Below, piece after piece: positions 26,353 through 37,546 of a DNA stretch of 64,000 nucleotides; within the stretch, counting starts at the first letter, position 1; each line of letters starts with the position of its first letter. Where the stretch lies: positions 1 through 64,000 of the forward strand of contig NZ_SGJB01000015.1 in assembly GCF_006861675.1 (NCBI RefSeq), given 5' to 3'. Origin of the DNA: Peptacetobacter hominis (GTDB taxonomy: Bacteria; Bacillota; Clostridia; Peptostreptococcales; Peptostreptococcaceae). The notes under the pieces are model-generated. The model was not told the origin of the DNA. It did not search any database and saw only the letters and a list, made by a program, of their open reading frames with translations. Position numbers and translations under genes: made by a program.

Positions 26353-28440
26353 ATGGTTGAACATAAAATATACAGTATGGAATTTGCAGGAAGAGAACTT
26401 TCTGTAGAAGTTGGAAAAATATGTGAAATGACAAACGGAAACTGTATTGTAAGATACGGCGACAGTGTTGTTATGGTAAATACTACAAAATCAGCAGAGC
26501 CTAGAGATGGAATAGATTTCTTCCCTCTAAGTGTTGATTATGAAGAAAAATTATATTCAGTAGGTAAAATACCTGGAGGATTCCTGAAAAGAGAGGGAAA
26601 ACCTTCAGAAAAGGCTATACTTACATCAAGACTTATAGATAGACCTATAAGACCATTATTCCCAAAAGGATTCAGAAATGATGTTCAGGTTGTTGCAACA
26701 GTTTTATCTGTTGATCAGGACTGTACACCTGATATAGTTGCTATGATAGGTTCATCAGTTGCACTTTCAATATCTGATATACCATTCAACGGTCCTACTG
26801 GATCTGTATGTATAGGTCTTGTAGATGGGGAATTTGTGGTAAATCCTAATGCAGAGCAGAGAGAAAAGAGTGAAATGCACCTTGTGGTATCAGGAACAAA
26901 AGATGCTATAATGATGGTTGAAGCCGGAGCTCAGGAAGTTTCTGAAGACACTATGCTTAAAGCTATACTTTTCGCTCATGAACATATAAAGAAAATAGTA
27001 GAGTTTATAGAAGAGATAGTTGCAGGTTCTGGAAAAGAAAAAGAAGAAGTAAAACTTTATCATGCTGATGAAGAAATAGAAAAAATGGTAAAAGAGTTTG
27101 CTTCAGATAAGATGAGAGAAGCTGTTAAGACAGTTGAAAAAATGGAAAGAATGAAAAATATGGATCAGGTTAAAGAAGAGACTTTTGCTCACTTTGAATC
27201 TGTTCTTGAAAATTTTGAAGAAGTTGCAGGAGATATAGAGGAAGTTCTTCAGTCTATAATAAAAGAAGAAGTAAGATCTCTTATATCTGATGATGAAATA
27301 AGACCTGACAACAGAAAATACAATGAAATAAGACCAATATGGTGTGAAACTGGTATGATACCTAGAACTCACGGTTCTGCAATATTTACAAGAGGTCAGA
27401 CTCAGGTAATGAACGTTGCTACTCTTGGAGCACTTGGAGATGTTCAGAAACTTGACGGACTTGATGAAGAAGAGAACAAGAGATATATGCACCACTACAA
27501 CTTCCCTGCATACTCAGTAGGTGAGGCAAGACCTTCAAGAGGACCAGGTAGAAGAGAAATAGGACATGGAGCACTTGCAGAAAGAGCGCTTCTTCCTGTA
27601 ATACCATCTCAGGAGGATTTCCCATATGCGATAAGACTTGTTTCTGAGGTTCTAAGCTCAAACGGATCTACTTCTCAGGCGAGTGTATGTGCATCTACAC
27701 TTTCACTTCTTGATGCAGGTGTACCTATAAAGGATATGGTTGCAGGTATAGCAATGGGTCTTATAAAACACCACGACAAGGTAGTAGTTCTTTCTGATAT
27801 ACAGGGAATGGAAGACCACCTTGGAGATATGGACTTCAAAGTAGCAGGTACTGAGCACGGTATAACAGCTATACAGATGGATATAAAAATAGATGGTATA
27901 GATGAGGATATACTTAGAAGAGCTCTTGCACAGGCAAGAGAGGGAAGAATGCATATACTTGGAGAAATGAGAAAAGTTATATCTGAACCAAGACCAGAGC
28001 TTTCTCCATATGCACCTAAGATAGAAAGAATGAATATAAACCCTGACAAGATAAAAGATGTTATAGGACCTGGTGGAAAGGTTATAACTAAGATAATAGA
28101 TGAAACAGGAGTTAAGATAGATATAGAGCAGACTGGTGAAGTTTATATAGCTGGTGTTGACAAAGCTATGATAGATAAAGCTAGACAGCTTATAGAAAAT
28201 ATAGTAGCTGAAGCTGAAGTTGGTAAAGTATACAAAGGTAAAGTAACAAGAATTATGAACTTTGGTGCTTTCATGGAAATACTTCCAGGTAAGGAAGGTC
28301 TTCTTCACATATCTCAGATATCAAAAGAAAGAGTAAATAATGTAGAGGATGTTCTTAAAGTCGGAGATGAAATGGAAGTTAAAGTTACAGAAATAGACGA
28401 TAAAGGAAGAATAAATCTTTCAAGAAAAGTTCTTTTATAA
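26353..28440 (+). CDS. pnp: Polynucleotide phosphorylase
   Basis: PNPase degrades RNA 3'-to-5' by phosphorolysis. Both RNase PH domains are present (first around residues 10-140 with [18 protein letters not shown]; second around 310-540 with SHRRFG-equivalent [17 protein letters not shown] and [19 protein letters not shown]), joined by the helical linker. KH ([20 protein letters not shown]) and S1 ([20 protein letters not shown]) domains end the protein. Length is 695 residues, as expected. AGGAGG lies before the ATG. It is transcribed alone and ended by a strong terminator. Confidence 0.97.
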   Translation: MVEHKIYSMEFAGRELSVEVGKICEMTNGNCIVRYGDSVVMVNTTKSAEPRDGIDFFPLSVDYEEKLYSVGKIPGGFLKREGKPSEKAILTSRLIDRPIRPLFPKGFRNDVQVVATVLSVDQDCTPDIVAMIGSSVALSISDIPFNGPTGSVCIGLVDGEFVVNPNAEQREKSEMHLVVSGTKDAIMMVEAGAQEVSEDTMLKAILFAHEHIKKIVEFIEEIVAGSGKEKEEVKLYHADEEIEKMVKEFASDKMREAVKTVEKMERMKNMDQVKEETFAHFESVLENFEEVAGDIEEVLQSIIKEEVRSLISDDEIRPDNRKYNEIRPIWCETGMIPRTHGSAIFTRGQTQVMNVATLGALGDVQKLDGLDEEENKRYMHHYNFPAYSVGEARPSRGPGRREIGHGALAERALLPVIPSQEDFPYAIRLVSEVLSSNGSTSQASVCASTLSLLDAGVPIKDMVAGIAMGLIKHHDKVVVLSDIQGMEDHLGDMDFKVAGTEHGITAIQMDIKIDGIDEDILRRALAQAREGRMHILGEMRKVISEPRPELSPYAPKIERMNINPDKIKDVIGPGGKVITKIIDETGVKIDIEQTGEVYIAGVDKAMIDKARQLIENIVAEAEVGKVYKGKVTRIMNFGAFMEILPGKEGLLHISQISKERVNNVEDVLKVGDEMEVKVTEIDDKGRINLSRKVLL

Positions 28441-28453
28441 AAATGATATTTGC

Positions 28454-28484
28454 AGCGGAATCAGAGATGATTCCGCTTTTTTAT
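28454..28484 (+). terminator. Intrinsic terminator after pnp
   Basis: AGCGGAATCA (28454-28463) pairs perfectly with TGATTCCGCT (28468-28477) around GAGA, followed by six T. Confidence 0.95.
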
Positions 28485-28574
28485 TTTGAAATATATGTTA
28501 TTTTATCTACTATGATTTTAAAATGAAGAAAACAATATCCTATGTTCTGAAAATACTCAATATAATAAAGTGAG

Positions 28575-28603
28575 TTGCCAATATACGAATACTAAATTAT
28601 AAT
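28575..28603 (+). promoter_or_regulatory. Sigma-A promoter of the M16-lysC-ftsK cluster
   Basis: TTGCCA (28575-28580), a 17-bp spacer and a perfect TATAAT (28598-28603) lie 54 bp before the peptidase start. Confidence 0.75.
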
Positions 28604-28657
28604 GATATAATGGGTATAAAATATCATATAAGTAAAATAGCAGAGACGGAGGTATTT

Positions 28658-29905
28658 ATGTACAGATACAAAAAACTGAATAATGGAATAAGGGTTATAG
28701 GTGAAGAAATACCATACCTTGAATCCATATCTATGGGAGTATGGTTCAGAGCCGGTTCTGCTACAGAAAGCGGATATACGGATGGAATATCCCATTTTAT
28801 AGAACATATGCTTTTTAAGGGAACAGAGACAAGAAATGCCAAAGAACTTGCATCACGGATAGATAATCTGGGTGGAGTCATAAATGCATTTACAGGAAGA
28901 GAATGCACATGTTATTATGTTAAGCTTCTTGATTCACATATAAATGCAGGAATAGATATACTTTCAGATATGATTTTAAACTCAAAATTTGATGAGTCAG
29001 ATATTGAGAGGGAGAAAAGTGTAATACTGGAGGAACTGAAAATGTATGAGGATTCTCCTGAGGATTATGTGTTTGATACTCTTCTGGAAAAGATATACGA
29101 AAATAAAGGTGTAGGTAAAAATATCCTTGGAAATAGAAAATCCATAAAATCAATAAATAGGGAAAAGATAATGGAGTATTATAAAAGTCACTATGTTCCA
29201 GAAAATGCTGTAATATCAATATGTGGTAATTTTGATTTTGATAAAATTACTGATATGCTGGAAGAAAAGTTTGGAAACTGGAGTGGAGTACATGCACCAA
29301 AGGAAAATGAAACAGAGGAATTTCATTCATGTTGCATAAGAAAAAACAGAGATTATGAACAGAGTAATCTTGCAATATGTTTTGAGGGAGTATCTGCGGA
29401 AAACAGAAAAGATATGTATGCTGTATCGGTTCTCAATAATATTGTAGGGGGAGGCGCCAGTTCAAGACTTTTCCAGAAAATAAGGGAAGAAAGTGGACTT
29501 GCATATTCTATCTATTCGGCAGAGGAAGTATATGTACATAGAGGAGAATTCACTATATGTGCCAGTATGAGTGCCGAAAATCTTAAAAAGGTGTATAATC
29601 TTATAATAGAAGAAATAAGAGATATAAAAGAAAATGGAATTTCAGATGAGGAGATAAAAAACAGCAAAGAACAGTTGAAAGGAAGTTACATTCTTGGAAA
29701 TGAGGGAACAGAAAGTAGAATGATTTCAATGGGTAAATCTATGATACTTAAAAACTGTGCTGAAACATCAGAAGAAGTTCTTGAGGGGATAGAATCAGTG
29801 GAACCTGATAATATAAAAAGACTAGTGGATAAAATTTTTGATTTTGACAGAATGGGTATATGCGCAGCAGGAAGAAATGCTGAAAGAGTAAAATTTGCGC
29901 TTTAG
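28658..29905 (+). CDS. M16 family zinc metallopeptidase (processing-protease type)
   Basis: A 415-residue soluble pitrilysin/processing-peptidase-like enzyme. The inverted zinc motif HxxEH appears as HFIEH (H46, E49, H50), with the distal glutamate likely in SVILEELKMYEDSPEDY. The C-terminal half has GGGASSRLFQKIREESGLAYS, which fits the second M16 domain. The family includes YmxG/MlpA-like proteins usually found between pnp and the lysC/dap genes in Firmicutes, matching the location here. GGAGG at 28648-28652 sets the ATG at 28658; the ATG at 28610 coincides with the promoter region. Its substrate is unknown. It starts a unit with aspartate kinase and FtsK. Confidence 0.9.
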   Translation: MYRYKKLNNGIRVIGEEIPYLESISMGVWFRAGSATESGYTDGISHFIEHMLFKGTETRNAKELASRIDNLGGVINAFTGRECTCYYVKLLDSHINAGIDILSDMILNSKFDESDIEREKSVILEELKMYEDSPEDYVFDTLLEKIYENKGVGKNILGNRKSIKSINREKIMEYYKSHYVPENAVISICGNFDFDKITDMLEEKFGNWSGVHAPKENETEEFHSCCIRKNRDYEQSNLAICFEGVSAENRKDMYAVSVLNNIVGGGASSRLFQKIREESGLAYSIYSAEEVYVHRGEFTICASMSAENLKKVYNLIIEEIRDIKENGISDEEIKNSKEQLKGSYILGNEGTESRMISMGKSMILKNCAETSEEVLEGIESVEPDNIKRLVDKIFDFDRMGICAAGRNAERVKFAL

Positions 29906-29925
29906 TATATACAGGGAGGTTTTTT

Positions 29926-31128
29926 ATGAATATACTTGTACAGAAATTTGGTGGAACTTCAGTTGCAAACTTTGAAAGAATGGCTGAAGTATGCGATATA
30001 GTTGAAAAATATAAAAACGACGGATATAGTATAGTACTCGTTGTTTCTGCAATGGGTAGAAAAGGAGCCCCATATGCTACTGATACTCTTTTAGGACTTT
30101 TAAGTGAAGTAAATAAAAATGCAAATGAAAGAGAAAAAGATATGCTTATGTCATGTGGAGAGACAATATCAGCAACTCTTATGGCATCTATGCTATCAGC
30201 AAGAGGAATCAATGCAGTTGCTCTTACAGGGGGACAGGCAGGAATATGTACAGAAGGAGATTTTTCTGATTCAAGAATAAAAGAAATTGATTCAAAAAGA
30301 ATAATCTCTGAACTTGAAGCCGGAAAAGTTGTAGTTGTTGCAGGTTTCCAGGGAGTTAATGAAAATGGTGATATAACAACTCTTGGAAGAGGAGGATCTG
30401 ACACATCTGCAGTTGCGCTTGGAAAAGCTCTTGAATGTGGAAAGGTCGAAATATACACAGATGTAGATGGAGTGATGACAGCAGATCCAAGAGTAGAGCC
30501 AAATGCGAGAGTAATGGAAGAAATAGACTATGAAGAAGTGTTTCAGATGGCGGACAAGGGAGCAAAGGTAATTCATCCGAGAGCTGTACAGATTGCCAAA
30601 GATGGAAATATAACTCTTGTAATAAAAAACACACTTAATCCAATGTATAGAGGAACTGAAATATGCTGTGTAAACTCAGATAATGGGAAAATAGAATGTT
30701 CAGGAAAAAGCGAGAGATTTGCAGTAGCACATAAAAAAGGTATATCTCAGATAAAGATAATAGACAATGGGGATTTTGGAAAGATACTATCAGAAATGGA
30801 AGAAGAAAATGTAAGTATGGACATGATAAACTTCTTTATAGGCGAAAAAGCATTTGTTGTTGATGATACAGATGCAGAAAAAATAGAAAAAATACTTAAA
30901 AGAAATAATGTACAGTACAGTATAAGAAAAAATTGTGCAAAGATAACACTTATTGGAAATTCTATGAGTGGAATACCTGGAGTTATGTCTAAAATATCGA
31001 AAGGTCTTTCAGATGCGGAAGTTCCTATACTTCAGACATCTGATTCAAGTATGACTATATCATGTCTTGTAGATGAACAGGATATGGAAAATGCTGTACA
31101 TGCAATACATGAACAGTTCTGTGTATAG
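29926..31128 (+). CDS. lysC: Aspartate kinase (class with ACT domains)
   Basis: Aspartate kinase phosphorylates aspartate, the first step toward lysine/diaminopimelate, threonine and methionine. The 400-residue protein has [45 protein letters not shown] and [11 protein letters not shown] in the kinase domain, and two ACT domains after about residue 260 that would bind amino acid effectors. It resembles dapG-type isoenzymes that supply diaminopimelate for the wall, and it sits in the usual clostridial position before ftsK. No other lysine genes are nearby. The precise feedback effector cannot be read from sequence. Confidence 0.93.
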   Translation: MNILVQKFGGTSVANFERMAEVCDIVEKYKNDGYSIVLVVSAMGRKGAPYATDTLLGLLSEVNKNANEREKDMLMSCGETISATLMASMLSARGINAVALTGGQAGICTEGDFSDSRIKEIDSKRIISELEAGKVVVVAGFQGVNENGDITTLGRGGSDTSAVALGKALECGKVEIYTDVDGVMTADPRVEPNARVMEEIDYEEVFQMADKGAKVIHPRAVQIAKDGNITLVIKNTLNPMYRGTEICCVNSDNGKIECSGKSERFAVAHKKGISQIKIIDNGDFGKILSEMEEENVSMDMINFFIGEKAFVVDDTDAEKIEKILKRNNVQYSIRKNCAKITLIGNSMSGIPGVMSKISKGLSDAEVPILQTSDSSMTISCLVDEQDMENAVHAIHEQFCV

Positions 31129-31148
31129 TTAAGGAAAGGAGTATGATG

Positions 31149-33605
31149 ATGGGTTTATTCAATAAAACATCAAAAAAGAAAAGAAAGAAGAAACAGAGTA
31201 TAAGATTCAATTCGGAATATCACAATCTGATAACAATATTTCTTGGTGTATTCCTGCTTTACAGTCTGAACTCAAGCTCAATGGGATGGATTCCGGTATT
31301 GATTCAGAATGTATTCAAAGGGCTATTTGGAGGATTGTCTATATTTATACCAATCTTACTTATAGTAACAGGTATACTTGGTTTTATGGATGGAAATGAA
31401 TATATCTACAGATTCAGAAAAACAAAGGTATATTTTATAGCAGTATTTTTCATCTTTGTATTTTACGGACTTCTTCATGCAGGAAATCTTGTTGTTGACA
31501 GTCCTTTCCAGAAAAGTATGATGATGGAAATTGTCCATCAGGGTGTAGCTGGTAACGGATGTGGTCTGATATCTACTATAATCGTATATTATATGTGTAA
31601 AATATTTGGTGTATTTGGAGCATGGCTTGTAAGTATATTTGCCCTTCTTATAGCATCTGTATATACATTTAATATATCTGTAAGTGATATGATAGCAAAA
31701 TTCAAAGAAACAAAGAACAGCGGGCTTTCTACAAAGGAAAGACTAGCCAAGATGAAGGATGCAGCACTTAATCTTGTTACAGATGAGGTCGATGATATAG
31801 ACGATAAGACGGTTGTAGCAGGAAAAGAGAAAAAAGGTCTGTTTGGGGGGCTTAAAGAGAAATTTTCCAAGGAGGAAGCTCCTGAAGAGGAAGATTATGA
31901 TAATGTAGATGATAAAACAATCAAAATTGTAGGATTTAATAAAGCAGATGACGATTATCTGGAGATTCTGGAAGGAACTCAGAGTATGAGTGAATTAGAC
32001 GTTTTAAAAGAGCTTCAGGAAGCTGATATACCTGCAGATAAGTCTGATTTAAATGCATTAAATAGAGATGGTGTATCTGAAAATACAGGCATATATTCTG
32101 CAAATGCAGGAACAGCCGAAAACAGATCTGCATATGCAGATAAAAATAATGATATAGATATAAATACAACAGGAAATGGAGACAGTTATAAGAATTATAG
32201 ACTTCCATCTCCTACACTTCTTAATAAAGTAAATAAAAAGTCTGATGAAAATGTAAGAAAAAAAGTAATAAAAAATGCTGAACTTCTTGAAAGAACTCTT
32301 GAAGATTTTGGAGTAGATGCTTCAATAAGTCAGGTAACAGTAGGACCTGCGATAACAAGATATGAGATACAGCCGAAGCCGGGAGTAAAGGTAAGTAAAA
32401 TAGTAAATCTTACTGATGATATAGCACTTAGCCTTGCAGCAAGAAGTATAAGGGTTGAAGCTCCGATACCAGGTAAAAATGCTATAGGTATAGAAGTTCC
32501 AAACGATGAAACACAGATGGTTGGAATAAGAGAGATAGTTGAAAGTGATGAGTTCAAAAACTTTAAATCGCCTCTTGCTATGGGTCTTGGAAAAGATGTA
32601 TCAGGAAAGATTTTTATAAGTGACATAGCCAAGATGCCGCATCTTCTTATAGCAGGATCTACAGGTTCAGGTAAGAGTGTTTGTGTAAATACACTTATAA
32701 ACAGTATATTGTTCAAGGCAAGACCGGATGAGGTTAAACTTCTTCTTATAGACCCTAAAGTAGTTGAACTTTCAAACTACAATGGAATACCTCATCTTCT
32801 GATACCAGTTGTGACTGATCCTTCAAAAGCAGCTAATGCTCTTAATTGGGCTGTTACAGAAATGAACAGAAGATATAAGCTTTTCAGTGAAAGCGGATCA
32901 AGAGATATAAAAAGCTATAATGAAAAAGCAGAAGAAAAACTTCCAAGTATAGTTATAATAATAGACGAGCTTGCAGATCTGATGATGACATCTGCAAAAG
33001 AGGTGGAAGACTATATATGCAGACTTGCCCAGAAGGCAAGAGCAGCAGGAATGCATCTTGTTATAGCAACTCAGAGACCGTCAGTAGATGTAATTACAGG
33101 TGTAATAAAAGCCAACATACCTTCAAGAATAGCATTTGCTGTTTCTTCGCGGACAGATTCAAGAACTATACTTGATATGGGCGGAGCAGAAAAACTTCTT
33201 GGAAAAGGAGACATGCTTTTCCATCCACTTGGTGCATCAAAACCGGAAAGACTTCAGGGAGCTTTTATATCAGAGGGTGAACTTGAAAAAGTAATAGACT
33301 TTGTAAAAGGTCAGTTCAGCTCTGAAGAAGTAAAATACGAAGAGGATATAATAGAATCCATATCTGCGGTTAAAACAACTCCAATTGACGATGAGGATGA
33401 ACTTCTTCCACAGGCGATAGAGTTTGTGGTTGATACAGGACAGGCGTCTGCATCTATGCTTCAGAGAAGATTCAAGATAGGTTTCAACAGAGCAGCCAGA
33501 ATAATAGATTCAATGGAAGAGCGAGGAATTGTTGGACAGAACGAAGGAAGCAGACCTAGAAAAGTTCTTATATCAAAAGAACAGTACGAAGAAATAAAAA
33601 AATAA
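31149..33605 (+). CDS. ftsK: DNA translocase FtsK/SpoIIIE
   Basis: FtsK pumps chromosomal DNA across the closing septum. Four hydrophobic helices occupy about residues 25-175, then a linker of about 190 residues rich in Asp/Glu/Asn. The motor domain has the Walker [10 protein letters not shown] near 502, [10 protein letters not shown], the Walker [12 protein letters not shown], and [22 protein letters not shown]-terminal gamma winged helix ([20 protein letters not shown]) would read orientation sequences. Three ATGs are adjacent; AAAGGAG best fits the third (31149). Length is about 818 residues. Confidence 0.95.
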   Translation: MGLFNKTSKKKRKKKQSIRFNSEYHNLITIFLGVFLLYSLNSSSMGWIPVLIQNVFKGLFGGLSIFIPILLIVTGILGFMDGNEYIYRFRKTKVYFIAVFFIFVFYGLLHAGNLVVDSPFQKSMMMEIVHQGVAGNGCGLISTIIVYYMCKIFGVFGAWLVSIFALLIASVYTFNISVSDMIAKFKETKNSGLSTKERLAKMKDAALNLVTDEVDDIDDKTVVAGKEKKGLFGGLKEKFSKEEAPEEEDYDNVDDKTIKIVGFNKADDDYLEILEGTQSMSELDVLKELQEADIPADKSDLNALNRDGVSENTGIYSANAGTAENRSAYADKNNDIDINTTGNGDSYKNYRLPSPTLLNKVNKKSDENVRKKVIKNAELLERTLEDFGVDASISQVTVGPAITRYEIQPKPGVKVSKIVNLTDDIALSLAARSIRVEAPIPGKNAIGIEVPNDETQMVGIREIVESDEFKNFKSPLAMGLGKDVSGKIFISDIAKMPHLLIAGSTGSGKSVCVNTLINSILFKARPDEVKLLLIDPKVVELSNYNGIPHLLIPVVTDPSKAANALNWAVTEMNRRYKLFSESGSRDIKSYNEKAEEKLPSIVIIIDELADLMMTSAKEVEDYICRLAQKARAAGMHLVIATQRPSVDVITGVIKANIPSRIAFAVSSRTDSRTILDMGGAEKLLGKGDMLFHPLGASKPERLQGAFISEGELEKVIDFVKGQFSSEEVKYEEDIIESISAVKTTPIDDEDELLPQAIEFVVDTGQASASMLQRRFKIGFNRAARIIDSMEERGIVGQNEGSRPRKVLISKEQYEEIKK

Positions 33606-33734
33606 TAAAGATAGAATATAAAACGATAAATATAAAATATAAATAATATATAGATACAATTTTTTGATTTTAATTTTTGAGTGTAAATTTTAAATATAAT
33701 TTAGGAAAAAGGAGAACTGAAAGGGACGATATTT

Positions 33735-34787
33735 TTGAAAACTATTAAAATACAGGATGCGTTAAAACTGGAAAATACAATATTTATAGATGTAAGAACA
33801 GAAGCTGAATACAGCGAAGATCATATACCAGGGGCATATAATATGCCTCTGTTTAGTGACGACGAACACAAGGATGTTGGAACAATATATAAAATGCAGG
33901 GAAAGCATGAAGCTATACAGCAGGGATTTGACTATGTAAAAGATAAACTTAAAAATATGTATAACGATCTTCATATAAAATCAAATGAATATGAAAATGT
34001 AGTTTTATACTGTGCAAGAGGTGGAATGAGAAGTGGAAGCCTTGCAAATATAATAGATACACTTGGTATGTCAAATGTATATAAACTTGAAGGCGGATAC
34101 AAATCATATAGAAATTTTGTCATTGAATATTTTAAAACTATAATGGATACAAAAGAGTTTATAGTGCTTCATGGGCTTACAGGAGTAGGAAAAACAGATA
34201 TGCTTCTTATGCTTGAAGAAAAAGGAATAGATATTATAGACCTTGAAGGAATTGCTAAAAACAGTGGTTCTACTTTTGGGTTTATAACATTCGATGAAAA
34301 GCCACCTTCTCAGAAACGGTTTGAATCAGAGATATTCAGAAAACTTTATTTTTCAAAGAGTGATTATATTTTTATAGAGAGTGAAAGCAGAAGAGTTGGA
34401 AGTCTCAATGTTCCTGGAGATATATACGAGGGTATAATCAGAGAAGGAAAGCATATACTTATGGAATGCAGTGTAAAAAATAGAGTTGATAGACTATGCA
34501 GAGATTATATATATAGAGAAAATCAGAAGAATGAATCTCTTATCGAGTGTATGAATAAGTTTAGAAAAAGACTTGGGCATGCAGTTGTAGACCACTACAT
34601 AGAACTGTTCAATGAAGGAAAATACGAGGAACTGATAGAATTATATCTTGTAGATTATTATGACAAGCTGTACAATCATTCTGTTGAAAAATATGAATAT
34701 AATATAATACTTGACTGCAATGATATGGAAAAAGCACTTAATGTTCTGATTGATTTCCATACAAAAGCAGTGGAAGGGAGAATATAA
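33735..34787 (+). CDS. mnmH: tRNA 2-selenouridine synthase (rhodanese + P-loop)
   Basis: MnmH (SelU, YbbB) replaces sulfur by selenium in 2-thiouridine at the tRNA wobble position, using selenophosphate. The N-terminal rhodanese domain (FIDVRTEAEYSEDHIPGA) carries the active cysteine in YCARGGMRSGS, and a P-loop domain follows with GLTGVGKTDML at about residues 148-158. Length of 350 residues is normal. The start is TTG behind a weak AAGGG site. It implies that the cell makes selenophosphate, but selD is not in the window. It lies 2 nt ahead of rimO, so the two are cotranscribed. Confidence 0.9.
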   Translation: MKTIKIQDALKLENTIFIDVRTEAEYSEDHIPGAYNMPLFSDDEHKDVGTIYKMQGKHEAIQQGFDYVKDKLKNMYNDLHIKSNEYENVVLYCARGGMRSGSLANIIDTLGMSNVYKLEGGYKSYRNFVIEYFKTIMDTKEFIVLHGLTGVGKTDMLLMLEEKGIDIIDLEGIAKNSGSTFGFITFDEKPPSQKRFESEIFRKLYFSKSDYIFIESESRRVGSLNVPGDIYEGIIREGKHILMECSVKNRVDRLCRDYIYRENQKNESLIECMNKFRKRLGHAVVDHYIELFNEGKYEELIELYLVDYYDKLYNHSVEKYEYNIILDCNDMEKALNVLIDFHTKAVEGRI

Positions 34788-34789
34788 TA

Positions 34790-36127
34790 ATGTTAAAAAT
34801 AGCGCTTGAGTCGCTTGGATGTTCAAAAAATCTGATGGATGCAGAAATAATGAACGGTATATTAATAGAAAAAGGATACGAATTCACCGACGATTTTGAA
34901 GATGCAGATCTAATAATAGTCAATACATGTGGATTTATAAAAGATGCAAAGCAGGAGTCTATAGACCTTATAGTAGAACTTTCTGAATTAAAAAAAGAAG
35001 GAAAGCTTAAATATCTTATAGTAACAGGATGTCTTGCGCAGAGATATTCAGATGAACTGCTTGAAGAAATACCAGAAATAGACGCTATCGTAGGTACTGG
35101 TAACTTTATGAACATATCTGACATAATAGAAAAAGTAGAAGAAAACAAGAAAGTAAACGAAACAGGAAATATAGAATTTGCTTTCGATGAGACTCTTCCT
35201 AGATATGTTTCTACACCTGATTATATGGCATATATAAAAATAGGTGAAGGATGTTCAAATCACTGTACATACTGTATAATACCGAAACTAAGAGGAAAAT
35301 ACAGAAGCAGAAAGTTTGAAGATATAATAAAAGAAGCAGAAAAACTTGCGGCAGATGGTGTCAAGGAACTTGTGGTAATAGCTCAGGACACAACAAAATA
35401 TGGAGAGGACTTATATGGAGAGTCAAGACTTGCCGAACTTCTTGACAAAATGGCAGAGATAGAGGGACTTAAATGGATAAGAGTTATGTATTCATATCCT
35501 GAATCTATTACTGAGGAACTTGTAAATGTAATAGCAAAACACGACAATATATGCAGTTATTTTGATATGCCGATACAGCATGCAAGCAACAGAATTCTTA
35601 AACTTATGAATAGAAAAACTTCAAAAGAGGATATAAGAGCAAAAGTAGAGATGATAAGAGCAAAAATCCCGGATGCTGTTATAAGAACAACTGTTATAGT
35701 TGGATTCCCGGGTGAGGAAGAAAGTGATGTAGACGAACTTGTTGATTTTATAGAAGAAATAAAATTCGACAGACTTGGTGCATTCTCATATTCAAGAGAA
35801 GAAAATACTCCTGCAGATAAAATGGAAGGACATATGGAAGAGGAGATAAAAGAAGAAAGAAGAGCCAGAGTTATGATGGCTCAGCAGAGAATATCAGAAT
35901 CTCTTAATGAAAGGAAAATCGGAAATATATATGAGGTTTTAGTTGAAGAACAGGTAGAGGATAATATATATACTGGAAGAACTCAGGGTGATGCTGAGGA
36001 TATAGATAGTATAGTGTATATAAATTCAGATGAACCTCTTGAGATAGGAGATTTTGTAAAAGTAGAAATAAATGATTCTATGGAATATGACTTGATAGGA
36101 GATGTTATATATGAATCTGCCAAATAA
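34790..36127 (+). CDS. rimO: Ribosomal protein S12 methylthiotransferase RimO
   Basis: RimO is a radical-SAM enzyme that methylthiolates an aspartate of ribosomal protein S12. The UPF0004 domain at the N-terminus has the three cluster cysteines (LGCSKNLMDAE, VNTCGFI, TGCLAQR), the radical-SAM motif is CSNHCTYCIIP, and a TRAM domain ends the protein. Length of 445 residues fits. RimO is distinguished from MiaB by the SKNLMDAE start and the short C-terminus. Together with mnmH it makes a translation-modification pair; pgsA overlaps its end by 17 nt. Confidence 0.95.
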   Translation: MLKIALESLGCSKNLMDAEIMNGILIEKGYEFTDDFEDADLIIVNTCGFIKDAKQESIDLIVELSELKKEGKLKYLIVTGCLAQRYSDELLEEIPEIDAIVGTGNFMNISDIIEKVEENKKVNETGNIEFAFDETLPRYVSTPDYMAYIKIGEGCSNHCTYCIIPKLRGKYRSRKFEDIIKEAEKLAADGVKELVVIAQDTTKYGEDLYGESRLAELLDKMAEIEGLKWIRVMYSYPESITEELVNVIAKHDNICSYFDMPIQHASNRILKLMNRKTSKEDIRAKVEMIRAKIPDAVIRTTVIVGFPGEEESDVDELVDFIEEIKFDRLGAFSYSREENTPADKMEGHMEEEIKEERRARVMMAQQRISESLNERKIGNIYEVLVEEQVEDNIYTGRTQGDAEDIDSIVYINSDEPLEIGDFVKVEINDSMEYDLIGDVIYESAK

Positions 36128-36653
36128 ATTGACTATGTTCAGGGTATTTCTTATACCTATATTCGTGATTATTATGATGCTTGATATGGAGTCAAAGTAT
36201 CTTTATGCATGTCTTGTATTTATAATAGCATCTATAACAGATACTCTTGATGGGAAAATAGCCAGAAAATATAATCTGGTAACTGATTTTGGAAAGTTTA
36301 TGGACCCGCTTGCAGATAAACTGCTTGTAATATCAGCGCTTATCTGTATGATAGAGGTAAATCTTGTTCCTGGATGGATGGTTATAATAATAGTTGCAAG
36401 AGAACTTTCTGTAAGTATACTAAGAGCAATAGCAGCTGCAGATGGAACAGTAATAGCAGCTGGTAAAAGTGGTAAACGGAAGACTGTAACACAGATGGTT
36501 GCAATAGTACTTCTACTTCTTGGTCAGTATAGAGGAAATCAGACAATACTTATGGCTGGAACAGTATTTATAACAGTTGCGACACTTCTTACACTTTATT
36601 CAGGATGGGAGTATCTTTACGGAAACAGACATGTGTTTATGAACAGTAAGTAG
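36111..36653 (+). CDS. pgsA: CDP-diacylglycerol-glycerol-3-phosphate 3-phosphatidyltransferase
   Basis: PgsA makes phosphatidylglycerol phosphate, the committed step to phosphatidylglycerol, in the membrane. The CDP-alcohol phosphotransferase motif is complete: DTLDGKIARKYN followed by DFGKFMDPLADK, with the four aspartates. Length is 180 residues with several transmembrane helices. The ATG at 36111 lies 10 nt after GGAG at 36097-36100, whereas ATG 36102 is only 1 nt from it. The order rimO-pgsA followed by recA is typical for Firmicutes. Confidence 0.93.
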   Translation: MNLPNKLTMFRVFLIPIFVIIMMLDMESKYLYACLVFIIASITDTLDGKIARKYNLVTDFGKFMDPLADKLLVISALICMIEVNLVPGWMVIIIVARELSVSILRAIAAADGTVIAAGKSGKRKTVTQMVAIVLLLLGQYRGNQTILMAGTVFITVATLLTLYSGWEYLYGNRHVFMNSK

Positions 36654-36658
36654 ATTGA

Positions 36659-36692
36659 AGACTGCGGTATTATATCCGCAGTCTATTTTATT
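36659..36692 (+). terminator. Intrinsic terminator after pgsA
   Basis: AGACTGCGG (36659-36667) pairs perfectly with CCGCAGTCT (36676-36684), followed by ATTTTATTTTT. Confidence 0.92.
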
Positions 36693-37202
36693 TTTACAAT
36701 AAATTATTTGCCATTTGATATATTTTTAAATAAAATATATTTTTTCTTAATTCATATCAAGATATAAAAATATCAATCAACGATATTATTTTAAAAAGAA
36801 TAAAATAGGTAGAAAAATCTAGTAAGATAGTTTATAATTGAATATAAACAGTGGTAAGTTATTTAACAGAATATAATTATTTATATTATACTTAGTAGCT
36901 TAACTGTGAATGTGAATTCGCGAATAACATAATTACAAAGGATACAAGTTGTTTAGAAAAGAGGTAAGAGCTATAAGTACACTTTGAGAGAAAAGGGAAA
37001 AAAGAATGAGGATCTTGTATTCCACATGAATATAAAAAAACTAATAAAGAAGCTATTTTGATACTGTAAACAAAGTTGCCTATACTTGTAAAATATGTAA
37101 GAGTTTTTGCAATAAAGAAATTCCTGTAAAAGAAAAACTGTTAATGTAATAGTAACGGACAAACAAAGTGTTCAAAGTAGAGTTTTTGATTAAGTTGAAG
37201 TT
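36693..37202. other. AT-rich region with probable gene debris
   Basis: About 510 bp with no intact gene. The first half (to about 36960) is AT-rich with no recognised signal. From about 36970 onward the plus strand looks like decayed coding sequence with frame changes, including a run at 37060-37149 reading DTVNKVAYTCKICKSFCNKE and onward to a stop, with a C-X2-C-X3-C pattern. No start codon or ribosome site supports it. No transposase, repeat or RNA was recognised. Confidence 0.45.
37060..37149 (+). pseudogene. Possible remnant of a cysteine-motif protein
   Basis: An open run of 29 codons encodes TVNKVAYTCKICKSFCNKEI with a zinc-ribbon-like C-X2-C at 37087-37098 and another Cys at 37108, then stops at 37147. 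A preceding in-frame start is absent; a different frame upstream (HEYKKTNKEAI) could be its continuation across a frameshift. The family cannot be named. Confidence 0.25.
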
Positions 37203-37358
37203 ATGTTTGGACTAAAAATGAAATCAGACAAGACTGTGAGAGGAGTACGAGGAATTCTTCATATTTACGATACTTTTGATGAGAAGATTTTGGCAATGGT
37301 TTATGATTTTACAGGTCAAGATATTGTGGTAAATAAATCTATTATATTTAAAACTTAG
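37203..37358 (+). pseudogene. 51-codon ORF of unknown origin, possibly a gene fragment
   Basis: ATG to TAG encodes a 51-residue protein including TVRGVRGILHIYDTFDEKIL and GQDIVVNKSIIF. There is no ribosome site before the ATG. Codon choice (CGA, CAA, several AUU and CAU) is less biased than in the surrounding core genes. I do not recognise the family. A degraded or imported fragment is more likely than a functional gene, since it lies among other debris. Confidence 0.3.
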
Positions 37359-37546
37359 GAATAGATATAAACCTATTTATTAACTATTATTTGAAATTAT
37401 ATAATGAAGAGTTTTCAAATTTAAAATTTAAATATAAAATAACTGATATTGTATATGAAAACCAATAAGTTTATTATTTGCTTTTAAAATTTAATGAAAT
37501 TATATATTTATAAGCTTTAATATTAAAATAAAAGGGAGGTTTTATG

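Noticed and set aside
27703-28308. 201-codon open frame antisense to pnp
   Set aside because: Rich in Tyr, Ser and Phe from antisense reading of the biased codons; no start signal and complete overlap with PNPase.
29748-30458. 236-codon open frame antisense to the M16 and lysC genes
   Set aside because: It spans two well-supported genes on the other strand and has no ribosome site or recognisable motif.
36971-37162. 63-codon minus-strand frame in the pgsA-recA gap
   Set aside because: Low-complexity Ser/Phe/Tyr-rich product with no ribosome site; the plus strand offers a better reading as gene debris.
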